Source: Rhizophagus irregularis (Eukaryota > Glomeromycota > Glomeromycetes > Glomerales > Glomeraceae). From it: a stretch of 64,000 bases of DNA. The position numbers and the translations under genes were made by a program. Below, piece after piece: positions 23,905-36,196 of this stretch (position 1 is its first letter; every line of letters begins with the position of its first letter). The notes under the pieces were generated by a model. That model worked only from the letters and a program-made list of their open reading frames with translations. It was not told the origin of the DNA and did not search any database. Location of the stretch: positions 1,116,001 through 1,180,000 of the forward strand of contig NC_089457.1 in assembly GCF_026210795.1 (NCBI RefSeq). Reading direction: 5' to 3'.

Positions 23905-24125
23905 TAGAACCGGATGCTGCTTTACCACCAGATGCTGCTTTACCAGACGCTGCTTTACCACCAGATGCTGCTTTACCAGACGCTGCTTTACCGCCAGATC
24001 TTGCTTTACGGGAGATTTGCTACTTAGCCATTTCTTTACCGCAGATGCTGCTTTATCGACGTGCTTTACCACCAGATGCTGCTTTATCGATGCTGCTTTA
24101 CCACCAGATGCTGCTTTATCAGATA
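23905..24125 (-). repeat. Coding minisatellite (KAASGG)
   Basis: Alternating 18- and 15-bp units around GCAGCATCTGGTGGTAAA and GCGTCTGGTAAA encode KAASGG/KAASG on the minus strand. Single-base changes in unit length shift the frame, so one part reads KQHLVVKQRLV instead. A basic low-complexity tract fits a DNA-binding tail. Confidence 0.75.
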
Positions 24126-24803
24126 TCGTTGTTTTAATAGAGGAAGGAGGAGAGAAGGAAGGAGGAGAAATTACCCCGAAGGGATATAAGAGGATATTGT
24201 TGATGATTCATTTATTGCCTGATGAAAACAATAAAATGTATTTAATAAACTAATAATGAATAATATAAACAATAACAAAATTGATAACTGATATTACTTG
24301 AGAAGATCCTTTGGTAGTTTTATTGGTACTGATAATAATCTCATCAATATCTCTATCACGAAACAAATCTAACCTTGCAATTTTCGTCTTTTTTGGAGTC
24401 TCTATTTGTGAAGCGTCTGAAATTGTTTGATGATTGGCTTCAGTATCTGTTAATTATAATGTATTTTTAGATATTCGTTCACACAAGTTCAAAAAAAAAC
24501 TAAAATAAAACCTTTCAAATTATTTTGTTCGTTGATCTAAAAGATATTAATTATATAAGTATATTTATACAATCATAATAATTTACAACCAAATATATAT
24601 AATAATTTAAAGTTAAAATAATTACTTCTATATTCATACTCGTTGACGATCTAGTAGATCTAGTAGACCTAGTACTAGATCTAGTAGTAGGTTTTGGGCG
24701 TTTTAAATTATTAAAATCTAAAGAGCGTTTGCCGCTGGTTTTATTATTATTATTTTTGTTGTCGTCGTTATCGCATTGATAAAAAGATGACTGACAAGAG
24801 AGA

Positions 24804-25935
24804 ATTAATTGATTATTAGAATGTGAGAATGAGAAAAAAAAATATTAGAATGTGAGAAAAAAAAGCAATCATTTTTTAACTCTTATGTGCGATGATCTAC
24901 TTGATTTACCTATACGTAAGTATACTCAAGTATACTAATGATTAGTATACTTACTTAGTGTCCAGTGTAACTTGTAACAAACATAATTAATGTAATTACT
25001 TAACTAGATGTTACTTTAAGACTAAATTGCGGCGCAATGTCACGTGTTACAACGATTCATTCGAATTTCAACGCCCACATCGCAAAAAAGTATTAGTCAT
25101 ATCACGTGTTGCAACGACAAATCTGATTCATTTCTTCACTTCGAATTTCAACGCCCACATTGCAAAAAAGTATTAGTCGTTGTTCATCACATTGTTAATC
25201 GTTGTTCATCCTTACGAAATCATGTGATGTTTCAAATTGAATTTCTGCTGATGAAGTAGACGTGATGAGTAACTATGGACAGCTAGAAATGAAAGCGTTT
25301 AACGATGAACAGAACAACTAGTAGTAGAGGTGAGCAATAAAGAGAAGGAAGAGATTAAATCTGAAGAAGAGAGAAAATTTTAACGGGAAATTGTAAATAT
25401 CGAGGATGTAAATTAAAACAAGTGAAATTTCCAACAAAATATAATTACTTTCATCCAACGCTCGGTTTTGCTTTTGGACGTTCCAGTTTACTGTATTAAT
25501 TAATCCTTTATTTTATTCGTCGTAAAAGTACTAATAATAATAATTATGCGTTAATTTCTATGATGTTTGTTGTGTTTGTTGACACCTTAAATGTGAATAT
25601 TTTCATCAGTATCATTACGCAGTTAACTGATGGTATCATTTGATATCCTCACCTAAATATTTAAACGACACGATGATTGATTAATTTAATGTATGTATTT
25701 CTTGATTGATCATAATCAGTAACACTAACTGTTAACATTGTGTAAACCGTGCAATACGTCAAGCAATACTGTATTGTTAAGTATTGTTAATATTATTGAG
25801 GCACATAGTCAAATTATTGTTAAACAAGTTAATATAATAAATCAACATGTAAAAAACCTTAATGTTTTTATATAAATTAACCTACTTTGCTAGCGTCAAA
25901 TAAAAAACTTATTCACCATAAATCAACTTCAAAAA
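24804..25935. promoter_or_regulatory. Divergent intergenic region of copy C with long direct repeats
   Basis: This region lies between the back-to-back genes. Two direct repeats, at about 25038-25097 and 25105-25175, each contain CACGTGTTRCAACGA, TTCGAATTTCAACGCCCACA and GCAAAAAAGTATTAGTC. TAGTATACTT palindromes lie at about 24915-24955. Paired CACGTG-containing repeats in a shared promoter region are good candidates for control sites. Confidence 0.5.
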
Positions 25936-28900
25936 ATGGCTATATACTTGTGTCCACATTGTGAAAGAGTCTTCAGTCATCGTGCTTCTCTACGAAATCA
26001 TGTGAAAACTCACGATGATATAATTGATAAAGTTCTTAGAGAAATTGCTGAAGAAGTAGAACATGAACAAGAGGAAGTGGGTGACGACGAACGACTTGAG
26101 AAGGCGAGCTACGAAGAGGGAGGGAGGAGAGAGGGGGAGTACTAATAATGATGAAGTACAAGAGGAGGTGAGCTACGAAGAAGAAAGTGAAGATAATGAT
26201 GAAGTACTAGAGGATGTGAACTACGAAGAAGAAAGGGAAGATAATGATGAAGTCGTAGAGGATGTGAGCTACGAAGGGGAAGGGGAAGACGAAGGGGAAG
26301 AAGAAGAGGAAGGGAGCGATAATGATGAACAACTAGAAGAGGTGAGCTATGAAGAGGAAGAGGAAGAGGAAGAGGAGGTGAGAAATCAACGTTAAATGAA
26401 ATTAAAATAATTTATACTTTTGTGTGCGTCTATATATGTCTATATATAGAAAGCGATCGACATATTTATCAAGTATTTATTGTCTATTAACATCCATATA
26501 TAGGAAGTGATTGACGAATCAAGAGACATTGAAATCGAATATTCGCTAATTGACGTTGAACCAATCCTAACCTTCGAATCTCTTGATATTAGAGTAACAA
26601 ATATACCAGAATTTCCAAGCGAAGAGTTTGGAAATTTTATGGAGTTGCTTACTAAATGGAATTTGTCTGATGCATGTGGTAACGATATACTTAAATTTTC
26701 AAAAAAGATTTGCCGCGATAATGTAATTTTACCTACGTCGGTAAAAAAAGGTCGTCAATTGTTAGATCAAATTGTTGTACCACATATTTCTTTTAAAAAA
26801 GCGCCTATCATGACATATAAACAAGAAACGTATTATCTTCATTATCATCCGATTTTTGACGTTATAAAGGAATTGTTGAGCAATAAGGATATATTTGCCC
26901 ATTGTACTTTTAAATTTACACTATTAAATCATAATGGAGAAAGAATATATAACGAACAATATAATGGACAATGGTGGGAAAGAGTCCAAAAATCACTTCC
27001 TAATGGTGCAAATGTATTGTCAGTAATTTTATATTCAGATGCTACGACACGTGATCACTTAGGAAAGACCAGCGAACATCCCATTTATTTGACACTTGGT
27101 AATATAGTTAGTTGGCGCAGAAATAGGCCTGATGCCAAAATACTTTTGGGTTATCTGCCGATCCTAAAGGCAAAAGATATTTCACAAAAGAGGTCAAAGA
27201 GTTTTCGGTTAGCCAAGCGAGTCCTTTATCAATATGCTTTAAATATATTGACACGATCGTTACTTGACTATAATGGTGGATTTGATCTTCAAACAGATAA
27301 TGGTATAAAGTGGTGTTTTCCGTTTATTTCCGTAATGTTAGGAGATTTACCAGAAAATGCTGCGGTAACTTTAACATTTAACTCTGTTAATTGTCACCAC
27401 CCTTGTCATAAATGTTTGGTGGAGCGTGAGAAGCTGAACAATGTGGAGTTAACAAACGATCAAATTATCTTAAGAACACCAGAAAATATGAGATGTCTTG
27501 TTGAACAAAATTCTGCACAACAATATTCTCTACACGATATGAAAAACATCTTTTGGAATTATCCGTACGTATCACGTGATTTTTAAAGAAAGTGTGTTTA
27601 TTTTGCCAATTATTTTCTAATATATTTACTCGAAAATAAACGATAGTCAGTTAAATATTTATTTGTCAACAATACCTGACCGAATGCATCATCTCGACTT
27701 GGGATTGTTTAATTATCAAGTGACCTACACAAGGGTGTTGTTAAAAGAATTGTGTGGTCAAATAGCGGTTGACGAACTTGATAATCGTTTGGCTAAAATC
27801 CCACGATTTCCTGGCCTTAAGATATTCAAGAATGGCCTGGAAAATGATTAAGCGGTTTACTGCCAATGAATTTCGGAATATGATGAAGGTATTTGTTTTC
27901 GTCATAGAAGGAATAGTCGATAAACCACCACAAATCATCGATAAGTACATCCCGAGCCAAACGATCTGATGAAGCATTGGTTAACGTGTATTATTATTGG
28001 AATAAGATGTATTTATACAGCCGACGGGAGTATTTTAAGGAATCAGAGCTGGTGATTTTTGATGTATGATAGCGAGATAATATGATGATTAGTTTTTTAT
28101 GAATATTGCAATTAACATGATTATATTTTATTTTGTTTAAAGAATCTAATCAAACAATGGGCAAATAGCTTTATAAAACTATTTAAAGAATATTCTCTAT
28201 CAGAACTTCGATTACCAAAGCTGCATAATTGGTGCTATCATATCATTAAAACAATTAGAGAATATGGAGCAATCAACGGGTTTACAACGGAAACGTATGA
28301 ATTTTTACATAAAGAAGCCGTAAAAATACCCTATAGGTCTAGTAATAAGCGTGACCCAACAGATCAAATGATTAAATCGGTTAGTATTACAGCTAGTACG
28401 ATATTCAATGCATTATCACAAATTAATATTGTTATATTATATATAGGTTTACCGAAAAGGGATAATTAAATACTTACTTCAGCGTACAAATGTTAATAGA
28501 CGCAAACAAAAAACTCTAATGAATAGTTTGTTAGGCACATTTAATTTGCAAGATTTTGATGCGTTTTTCAATAATTACCGATCAAACAATAGCTTGGCCC
28601 GTGAAGCTCTAACGGCTCTAGAATATTTTCTGGAATCGTTAAACGAGTTTTTAGATTTATGTGAAGGGTTAACCGATAATGAAACTATTAATATTAGTTG
28701 GTATAGTTATGCTAATATTTCTTCAAGCGGGGATTACATTAGAGCAAAAAGCTTGTATTATAACGAACCGTCATTTAGTGATGTGTCAATCAGCATGAGC
28801 GAGGAAGAGTCTGAAGATTATAATACAGCCGAAGGTGGTGCATGTTTTGGCAAGGTACAGAATTTTATTTAATATTGAACTACTAACGAATGATAATCCA

Positions 28901-29162
28901 AGCAATAACTTACTTATTTTATATTTAGGTTCTTATGTTGATTAACGTTAAAATTATCGAAAAAGATTTGTCGTTTGATCTTGCCCTTGTACAATGGTAC
29001 GATTTTTGTAATTCAAGACAATTATACAAATATGATTGTCCTTGGTTGAAGATTATAAACACGTATAACTTTGTGCCTATTGAATCAATTATAGAATTGG
29101 TACAAGTAGTTCAACGTGCCGAACGACAAAATGAATATTTTGTTAATACATTTATGTTTTAA
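25936..29162 (+). pseudogene. Plavaka transposase of copy C, decayed
   Basis: Exon 1 encodes one C2H2 finger (YLCPHCERVFSHRASLRNHV) followed by a long acidic tract with repeated EVSYEEE units. The large exon at about 26504-27565 carries the Plavaka core: VILYSDAT, GNIVSWRRN, DAKILLGYLP, and the CHHPCHKCLV zinc-type site. Next come PDRMHHLDLGLFNY (27670), LRLPKLHNWCYHIIKTIREY (28200), an exon with SSSGDYIRAKSLYYNEPS (about 28730), and a last exon ending NEYFVNTFMF. Exon order equals that of the intact copy in D. Breaks: a frameshift near 26135 in a G-rich stretch of the acidic tract and another near 27848. Plavaka transposases are RNase H-fold cut-and-paste enzymes related to the CACTA group. 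Confidence 0.78.
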
Positions 29163-29399
29163 TTTCGATAAATTGCGTAAAACAATAAATACAGTATATT
29201 ATACTTGCAAGTATTTAGTTAGTAGAGATAATTAATATGTTGTTTAGTAAAGTTAAAATGATATGATAATTATAGTATAATTATACTTCGCGTTCACTGG
29301 CAGTGAAAAACGCGTATTAAGCTTACATTACATAAAACACGTGATGCAATAAAATTTTTTTTTTAAATATTAATTATAATATATGTATATATATACTTA

Positions 29400-29478
29400 A
29401 ATTAAATGGTACAATGGTTAGGTTGTGAGATTTGACGTATTAATAGTGTAATTGAGGTAATCGGTTCGGTTCCTAAGG
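29400..29478 (+). other. tRNA-like pol III box pair (degenerate)
   Basis: TGGTACAATGG (29407-29417) fits the A-box pattern and GGTTCGGTTCC (29463-29473) is one base off the B-box, 45 bp apart as in real tRNA genes. I could not fold acceptor and T stems around them, so this is at best a decayed tRNA or SINE head in the 3' subterminal part of copy C. Confidence 0.3.
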
Positions 29479-30743
29479 TGAGAAAAATAAATATAATTTA
29501 ATTAATATATTATATATATAGTTGTGTTAATATACAGTGCGTTGAACAACAATGCATAATGTGTTGAACTACACATTAGAGTTGAATGACGCGTATATTA
29601 ACATTAAGCGTTGATATACTCCAGTATACGGGTGTTGATTAATATTGTAAAACGCGTTGAACAACTAGCTGGTGTTGATCAACGCGTATACTGGTGTGAA
29701 TCAACACTTTTCAAACTTGCTGATGTTATCTTCAACTTCATAATACTTTCGCTCATTTGAATGTTTTGATTATTAGGATTTAAGTACGTTTCACATATGC
29801 TAATCGCATACGCTATTTGTGTTTTTGAGGGATTTTTATTTTCTTTTCGCAACTTATCAATTATCAGCGACATATATGTCGTAGGTTGCCCATCTTTAAC
29901 CTTTTTAAATAGGTTGTTGTAACATCTTTTCACCTCCGCCTTACTCTTCCATTCCTGAATCTTTGACGGACTAGCCTGAGTATTAATAGACGGTAATTTA
30001 TGCCCAGTCGCTTCAAAAACAGAATACATAACGTCTTTAACTCTAGACGTGAACGTCCCTCGTATGCTTCTATGTTGTTGTACTAACTATTAAAAAAAAA
30101 TGTTAGTATGAAATTTAATAAAATTCATAATTGCTTTAACTTACAGTCAGGGCAATTTTTTTTTCGAAAAAAATAATCCATTGATTTTTTTTGAACTGGC
30201 GCATAAATTCCGGATTTTCGTCTTTTAAATATTTTTTGGTAGCGAGTTTGTACTCGTCTTGCGAAGGATAAACAAAATTTTCAAATAAAATTTTCGACAC
30301 CTTCTTAACGAGCTCCTAATCAAACGAGGTTAGCATTTCAGGTTTACATTAAATAATATTCATCTTTATTACCTTTACATACTCCGGATCTATTGTATTA
30401 TTATTATTTTTGTTATTATCGTTGAGCTTTTTTTCTATGCTCGAGAGACGGGTTTCAAGATTTTTTTGTCTGGTGATAAGAACTTCAAGCTTAGAAATTA
30501 TCTGCGAATTGGTTCTTAATAGTTTTTCTATTGTTTTTTTATTAACTTTAACAATAAAATATAATTTAACTATATATTATATAATTTCTTTTATAAAGAA
30601 TATGATACATATCATGTCATATATACCATCAACGCTATCATCGGATATTACCACTCAACTAGCTTCGCCGCTACCCTCAGACTACGTTTTGAAAATCTTT
30701 CATTATCGTCAATTCTTCGTTTCTCGCCACGCTTTGTAGCCAT

Positions 30744-31864
30744 TATGATAATAAATTTGAAACGAAAATATGAGAAAAAGGAGGAAATATATGAGAAAAA
30801 GGAGGAAATATATGAGAAAAAAGAGGAAATATATGAGAAAAAGGTGAACTAGAAAATTCGAAAAGGATGAGGAAAAAGAGGGAAATACATGAATCAGAAA
30901 TTCAGAAAAAGGAGGCAAGCTGTCATAAGGTAATTTCTGCCATTCTATACTAAAAAAGAAAAAAAATTTGCGAAATATTGCGAAAAATGGATGAACTAAT
31001 GCGAAATATTACGAAAAATGAATGTACTAATGCAAAAATTTTGCATCATGATATTACGAAAAAATATTGTAACACTTTCATAAGAGAACTTTAAAAAAAA
31101 ACTCTCGTAAAAGCACATAGTACAATCGAAATATTAATCAAATCCAATTTATAAAAAAATAACATGTTACACATGTTGGGGCTTTTATGCATGGAAAAAA
31201 AAGTTGCAGCCAGTGAACTCATTTGGCTGATCAGATTGATAGTGATCTTGAGCGCTTATAACCTGATTATCGCATAAATTTGTGGCTGATCATCCGTCCA
31301 TTATTGTAAAAGTGATTTGCCGTGTTAAGCCAATAAATTTGCGGCTGATTATCAGATGATTAGCCGATTGAATAAGCCATCCGAATTCTTACAGCCCGTA
31401 ACAGCAAATTCAAAATATGCGAAACACTCAGCACTTTTGCTGTCAGATTCACTTGGCAGGTTGCCGGCAAATTGAAATAGTAAATAAAATAATAAACAAT
31501 ATTTATATGGTACATCATAGACTTGTTACATTTATTTTTAGATTTGCCAACCCACGAACTCGGCAAGTTCCCAACAGCAAAATTGCTGAGTGTTTCGCAT
31601 ATTTTAAATTTTGCTATAATGCGTAAAATTGCGAATGATTCCGCGATATTAGCCACCAGATTCTTACAGCCAGTTCCATTCATTAATGCGTAAATTTGTG
31701 TAGTCGTGTCTATTCAAATAACTCAATCAATTGTAATCCATTCAATTAATTCATTAAATTTTTACAATGAATTTGCAATATAATTTTATTAGCATACATA
31801 ATCTCATATAAATTAAATAGTGAATTGATACTTTTCATCAAATTTGACGCGTTAATTTAGTAAC
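30744..31864. promoter_or_regulatory. Divergent intergenic region of copy A with fold-back
   Basis: The 1.1 kb between the ATGs of the accessory gene and transposase includes a tandem GAAATATATGAGAAAAAGGA array (30780-30845) and a fold-back at 31401-31617 whose arms read ATATGCGAAACACTCAGCA and the complement. Both are also in D, so they belong to the element. A shared control region for both genes is a reasonable inference. Confidence 0.5.
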
Positions 31865-34672
31865 ATGAGTTTCAAATGCCCCCTTTGTATGCGAATATTC
31901 AGTCAACGCTTTGCATATACTCAACACGCCCAAAAATGCTTAAAAAATGTAGAAGTAGAAGTAGAAGATGATGATGATAATAATGATAGTGAAAAATATA
32001 GCAGTGAAATGAATACAAGAAGTAATCTAAGTAGTGAATATGAAAATGATAAAGTTGAGGTAATTATGTTATTCCAGATTATTCTTTTTAAAGAAAAAGC
32101 TCAATAATTATGTTATTTCAGATTATTCTTTTTAAAGAAAAAGCTCAAATTATACTAACTCATTTTGGTTTATAATTTTAGGTGGATGATGATAATAATA
32201 TACAAAATATGTCATTTGACAGTATTGGAAGTGCAATATCAGAGATGAGCCTTGAAGATAGTAACTTTGAAAATATATTAGATTCATCTGAAGAGCCTGA
32301 AATTTTTGAAGAAACCAAAATCTCAATACCAAAACTTGCACAGAATTTCCTAATGATGCTTATAAAGATCTAATGTTATTAGTAACGAAATATAAAATAA
32401 ACAATAAAGGTGGTAATGAAATAATACGTTTTTTTAATAAACATTCAAATCTTACAGAATCACCATTACCAAAAAATATTGAACAGGGACGAGCATTTAT
32501 GAATAATATGCAGTTTTCTAATTTAGAATTTAGTAAAGTTCTTATAACAAAACATAAGGATAAAGATTATTTTCTTTATTATCAAAACTTAATACAGTGC
32601 ATCAAAAATATCTTAACTGTTCCTAACATAACACAAAATTTTGCGCTATCTTACGAAAACTATGAGGTAAATAGTAAATATTAGTTAATTCAATAATTTA
32701 AATAATATTTATTTTAATTTATTTATATTATTTTATAGTATAATAGAGAAAGTATTTACAGTGAACAAAACACTGGAAAATGGTGGAAAACTACGCAAGA
32801 ATCCTTACCTACTGGTTCCAAATTATTATCAATTATTTTATATTCAGATGCAACAACTACAGATACATTAGGAAAAAGTCAATTGCATCCAATATATATT
32901 TCATTAGGCAATATCCCAATATGGCGTCGTAATAAACAGGATGCAAAGCAACTTTTGGGATATTTACCAATTTTAGAAGCTGCAAATAAAGATCTGGTTC
33001 GTGATACCTTTCATAAATCTTTACGTCATTTACTAGAACCAATTATTTTATTAAAAAATGGTATAGACCTTTTTATAAATAATGAAAATACCTGGTTTTA
33101 TCCTAGAGTTTCAACTATTATTGCAGATTGGCCAGAAGCCGCAAGTTTTTGTTTAGTTTATAAATCCTCCAATTCAAGCCTTTCATGTCACTCCCTGTTT
33201 AATTAAAAGGGACAATCTTGCAAATATAAACTTATCGGTTAATGATGTAATACTAAGAACTCATGATGAAATGCGTAAATATTTTGAAAATGATACACAA
33301 AAATCTGTTTGCATAGAATCTGTACCTAATTTTTTTTGGGATTTGCCGTAAGTATGCAAAAGTAGAAATAATTATAATAACATATATATATATTAATTAT
33401 AAATATTTATATTATCAAGGAATATAAATATCTACTTGGCTACTGTTCCTGACAGAATGCATCATTTAGATTTGGGTTTATTTCATTATCAAATTATCTT
33501 CACGTGCGATATCTTAAAATTGCAACATGTTAATGGTAATAAATTAGTTGAAGAAGTAGATCGCCGTCTAGCAGCAATTCCACGTTTTCCCGCCATTAAA
33601 ATTTTTTCCAATGGACTGCAGTCAATTGCAAGATTAACTGCTAATGAATATCGAAGTTTGATGAAAGTCATGATATTTGTTATTGATAATTTATATGATG
33701 AAAATAATAACGAAGTAGATAATTTTGTAAATAATGATGATCTTGTGAAATTGTACGAATATTGGAATGAAATGTATATTTTAAGTAGATATGAAGAATT
33801 TAGTGAAAGTGACTTGGAGAAATTTAATGTATGTATTAAAATTTTAGTAAAATTGAAAATTTAAATTAAATAAATTAAATTAATATTTAAATTTTAGGAT
33901 GCAATACATAGATGGACGCGGATGTTTGTCAAGGCTTTTAAATTTGTTTCTCCTTCCAATTTGAAGTTGCCTAAATTGCATTCATGGGTTTATCACATTA
34001 TTGACTCAATACGATCTTATGGCGTAATAAATGGCTATACCACAGAAACTTACGAAAGTCTCCACAAATATTTCGTTAAAATACCCTACCGAATTAGCAA
34101 TAAAAAAGATGTCGAACCTCAGCTTTTATGAACTGTAAGTATTTGGAAATTTATTTATTGTATATATTTATTATATAACTTAAGATGGAAATTAAATTAA
34201 TAGATAAAACGTCAAGCAATATCTATTAGAATGTCTCAACATTCAGTGAATCTGGCAAAAACACCTCGCACTTGTAAATTTTCTGCAAGACTCTTTGATT
34301 TCTCTTTACAAGATGCAAATACATTTTTTAATGAAAAAAAAAATTCCGTAGACAATAAAATGCAGACCGGTTTTGCTAGATTTATAAGTTGTCTGGATTC
34401 ATATCTAGATTTACTTGATGGGTTCACAATTATTGGTGAAACCCGAATAAACATATACGGATCGGTAACACTGGAAAATGGTGCCATAATGCGTGCCACA
34501 AACAGGTATCATAATAAAGTATGGTTTAGAGACATAGCTATTTCAATGGATTCTGAAGAATCAAATGATTATATATCAGACAAAGGACTTTGTTATGGAC
34601 AGGTATTTTTCCAATTTATGTAATAATTTATTATAAAGTATTAATAAATATTTATTATTTATAGGCCTTATT
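31865..34672 (+). pseudogene. Plavaka transposase of copy A, broken and 3'-truncated
   Basis: Same seven-exon plan as D: a C2HC finger exon (FKCPLCMRIFSQRFAYTQHA), acidic segment, core with LYSDATTTDTLGKS and IPIWRRNKQDAKQLLGYLP, the PDRMHHLDLGLFHY exon, and the KLPKLHSWVYHIIDSIRSY exon. Compared with D, one A is missing in a run near 32315, one C is added near 33188 (both frameshifts), and CGA is replaced by TGA at 34129-34131. The last exon is cut after three codons by the end of copy D. D is therefore the better guide to the ancestral protein. Confidence 0.82.
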
Positions 34673-34734
34673 CATCAGGAAATTTTATAGCGCAAAAAAT
34701 TGCGTAAGTTTACGATTTTGTAAGTTTATGAAAG

Positions 34735-35190
34735 TTTATGGCATAATATTTCGAAAAATTTCAAAATATTACGTAAGTTTACAATTTCGTAAGATTTATG
34801 TGATATTACGGTTAAAATATTACGTAAGTTTACAATATCGTAAGATTTACGCAATATTACGGTCAAAATATTCTGCAAATTTACAAAACTGTAAACCTGC
34901 GTAATATTACGGTTGAAATATTTTGAAAATTTACGAAACTGTAAACCTGCGTAATATTACGGTTGAAATATTTTGAAAATTTACGAGACTGTAAACCTGC
35001 GTAATATTACGGTTGAAATATTTCGAAAATTTACGAGACTGTAAACCTGCGTAATATTACGGTTAAAATATTTCGAAAATTTACGAAACTGTAAACCTGC
35101 GTAATATTACGGTTAAAATATTTCGAAAATTTACGAGACTGTAAACCTGCGTAATATTCCGTTTTGAAAATTTACGAGATTGTAAACTGC
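34735..35190. repeat. Copy D left subterminal tandem repeat (~50 bp)
   Basis: Six or more near-identical units contain CTGCGTAATATTACGGTTGA, AATATTTTGAAAATTTACGA and AACTGTAAAC. Each unit holds the palindrome CGTAATATTACG. Probably a transposase-binding array. Confidence 0.85.
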
Positions 35191-35555
35191 GTATGCAGTA
35201 GAACGTATACAAGGGGCATGTGATACTATTGAATAATCAAAAATAATATAAACACCTTTTCTTTTATATAAACACCTTTTTTTAAGTTTGGGAAAGCAAA
35301 TTTATTTTTATTTACGAATTTTTTATTATTTACAATTTTTATGTTAAAAATTAAAGTAAATTCTAATTTTTATTATAACTTAATAAAAAAATATACATTT
35401 GATACTTGTTCGCTACTATTTTATAAAATAGTACCCAGGCTGTACGGCGTGGACGTCAGTATCAGTCACAGCCCAAAAAAAACGTGAGTCTCCAGCCGAT
35501 ATTTGGTACGGACTGGGCCTAGCTACTCACTTAATAAATAAAAAAATAAAAATAA

Positions 35556-36196
35556 TTATCTTCTACGATACATAGGTAAGTTTCTCCTTCTCCTACGATC
35601 ATCACGCATATCTAAAATTGATCAAATTTATCAAATTTAAAATGTGAACGTAAAATAGAATGTAATATTAATTATAAAATTTTATTATAGTATAATTACC
35701 CGGCCTCTCCCAAAATCTCGTTCTAAATTCGCGATAATATCTTTGGCTGGTACGCGTCCACAGCCGCCGCCCAGGCCGATCAGGGGTACCATTACGATAA
35801 AGGACATAGTTCTAAATATCAAAATCAGTTTGAATATTCGGTAAATACATTTAATTTAAATGAATGTAATTTTATTTATTTACTTACATGGTAATCCCTG
35901 ACGAGGTTCCTCCACTTTTGGCTGCACTGTTGCCCGGAAACCCTCGTTCGAAATATTCTATTTATTCTGATTCAATTAAATGGATTGGTTAATTTGAATT
36001 TAAATTCTTTCTTAAAGAAAATTATAGATATTAGTCATATGAACCTATTGGCAACAGAGTCCCAAAAATCATGGCGGCTTCTACCATTAATATTATGGTA
36101 GGCGCGGTTTCTGTTGCGGCGTATGTCAACAAGTTCGTCCATCATAGCCCAGTTCCAATGGACGTTATAGGAACGACGACGTGTTTGGCGAGGCAT
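35556..36196 (-). CDS. Myb/SANT (trihelix-like) DNA-binding protein, four exons, within Plavaka copy D
   Basis: Exons on the minus strand: 36045-36196, 35888-35966 (or -35957), 35700-35811 and 35556-35611. Phases fit at each junction and give an open frame of about 132 codons ending in TAA. Exon 1 starts MPRQTRRRSYNVHWNWAMMD; GRSRHDFWDSVANR and, in exon 2, SGQQCSQKWRNLVRDYH complete a one-repeat Myb/SANT or trihelix fold with its conserved Trp residues. Exon 3 carries PGRRLWTRTSQRYYREF and the last exon is Arg-rich (RRRRRNLPMYRRR). Donors are GTTCAT (unusual), GTAAGT and GTAATT. It lies between the left terminal array and the 3' end of the transposase, on the same strand. It could be a captured host factor or a helper that binds the element's ends, like the Myb-like proteins of Harbinger elements. 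Confidence 0.65.

Larger units (their letters stand above)
22238..24803 (-). pseudogene. Accessory gene of Plavaka copy C, decayed
   Basis: Exons on the minus strand: a CDNDDNNKNNNN / GKRSLDFNN segment with RSTRSTRSST repeats (about 24800-24630), TDTEANHQTISDASQIETPK (24450-24300), a KAASGG repeat exon (24130-23830), SNIMSVLDSHRNVETEVEVK with a lysine run (23600-23480), a segment ending in NYFMSIDD (23400) that should join RVTDQQMKNRLKEKLE (23080), then KESLWSTFGINRITPF and a segment with YISLIIKSVFASDKKRTNKN, which resembles YMSLIIDKLRKENKNPSKTQ in the D gene, and an acidic tail. Breaks: a 279-bp MITE in an exon, an in-frame TAG near 22740 and frame drift in the KAASGG repeats. The 5' exon with a convincing ATG was not found. 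Same order and position as in A and D, so this is an inherited partner gene. Confidence 0.6.
21602..29725 (+). mobile_element. Plavaka-type element, copy C, complete (8.1 kb)
   Basis: Inverted ends CATCAGCAAGTTT (21602) and AAACTTGCTGATG (29725) are flanked by TT on both sides. Copy D preserves the empty site (its complement reads GTTGTTGATTATCTTC), so the insertion made a 2-bp TT duplication. It carries the same divergent gene pair as A and D but is clearly diverged from them. Both genes are broken, so it is not autonomous now. Subterminal zones (21607-21800 and 29520-29700) carry CAACGCGTATA/GTTGAACAACGCG motifs in place of the ATTACG words of A and D. Confidence 0.88.
21201..30743 (-). pseudogene. 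Accessory gene of Plavaka copy A, split by copy C
   Basis: This is the counterpart of the accessory gene in D (41131-42549). The first exon opens at the ATG at 30741-30743 (MATKRGEKRRIDDNERFSKR). Coiled-coil/Asn-rich and ELVKKVSKILFENFVYPSQD exons follow, then the exon at 29726-30060 with MYSVFEATGHKLPSI. The last, acidic exon (21201-21530) has repeated GAANDGAAND units. A one-base loss in exon 1 (near 30690) changes the frame relative to D, whereas exon 2 is in frame here. The 8.1-kb copy C inserted within the gene between the last two exons. I do not recognise the protein family. Confidence 0.65.
19555..34672 (+). mobile_element. Plavaka-type (CACTA-like) element, copy A, 3'-truncated
   Basis: Begins at the terminal repeat CATCAGGAAATTATATAGTG (19555), preceded by TA. 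It holds repetitive subterminal DNA, a minus-strand accessory gene and a plus-strand Plavaka transposase, and stops at 34672 inside the transposase's last exon, where copy D begins. Without the nested copy C (21602-29725) about 7 kb of A remains. It is nearly identical to D in inverted orientation (five differences in 130 residues over one exon), so A and D together form a giant imperfect palindrome. The missing right end of A is not found beyond D. Confidence 0.85.
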
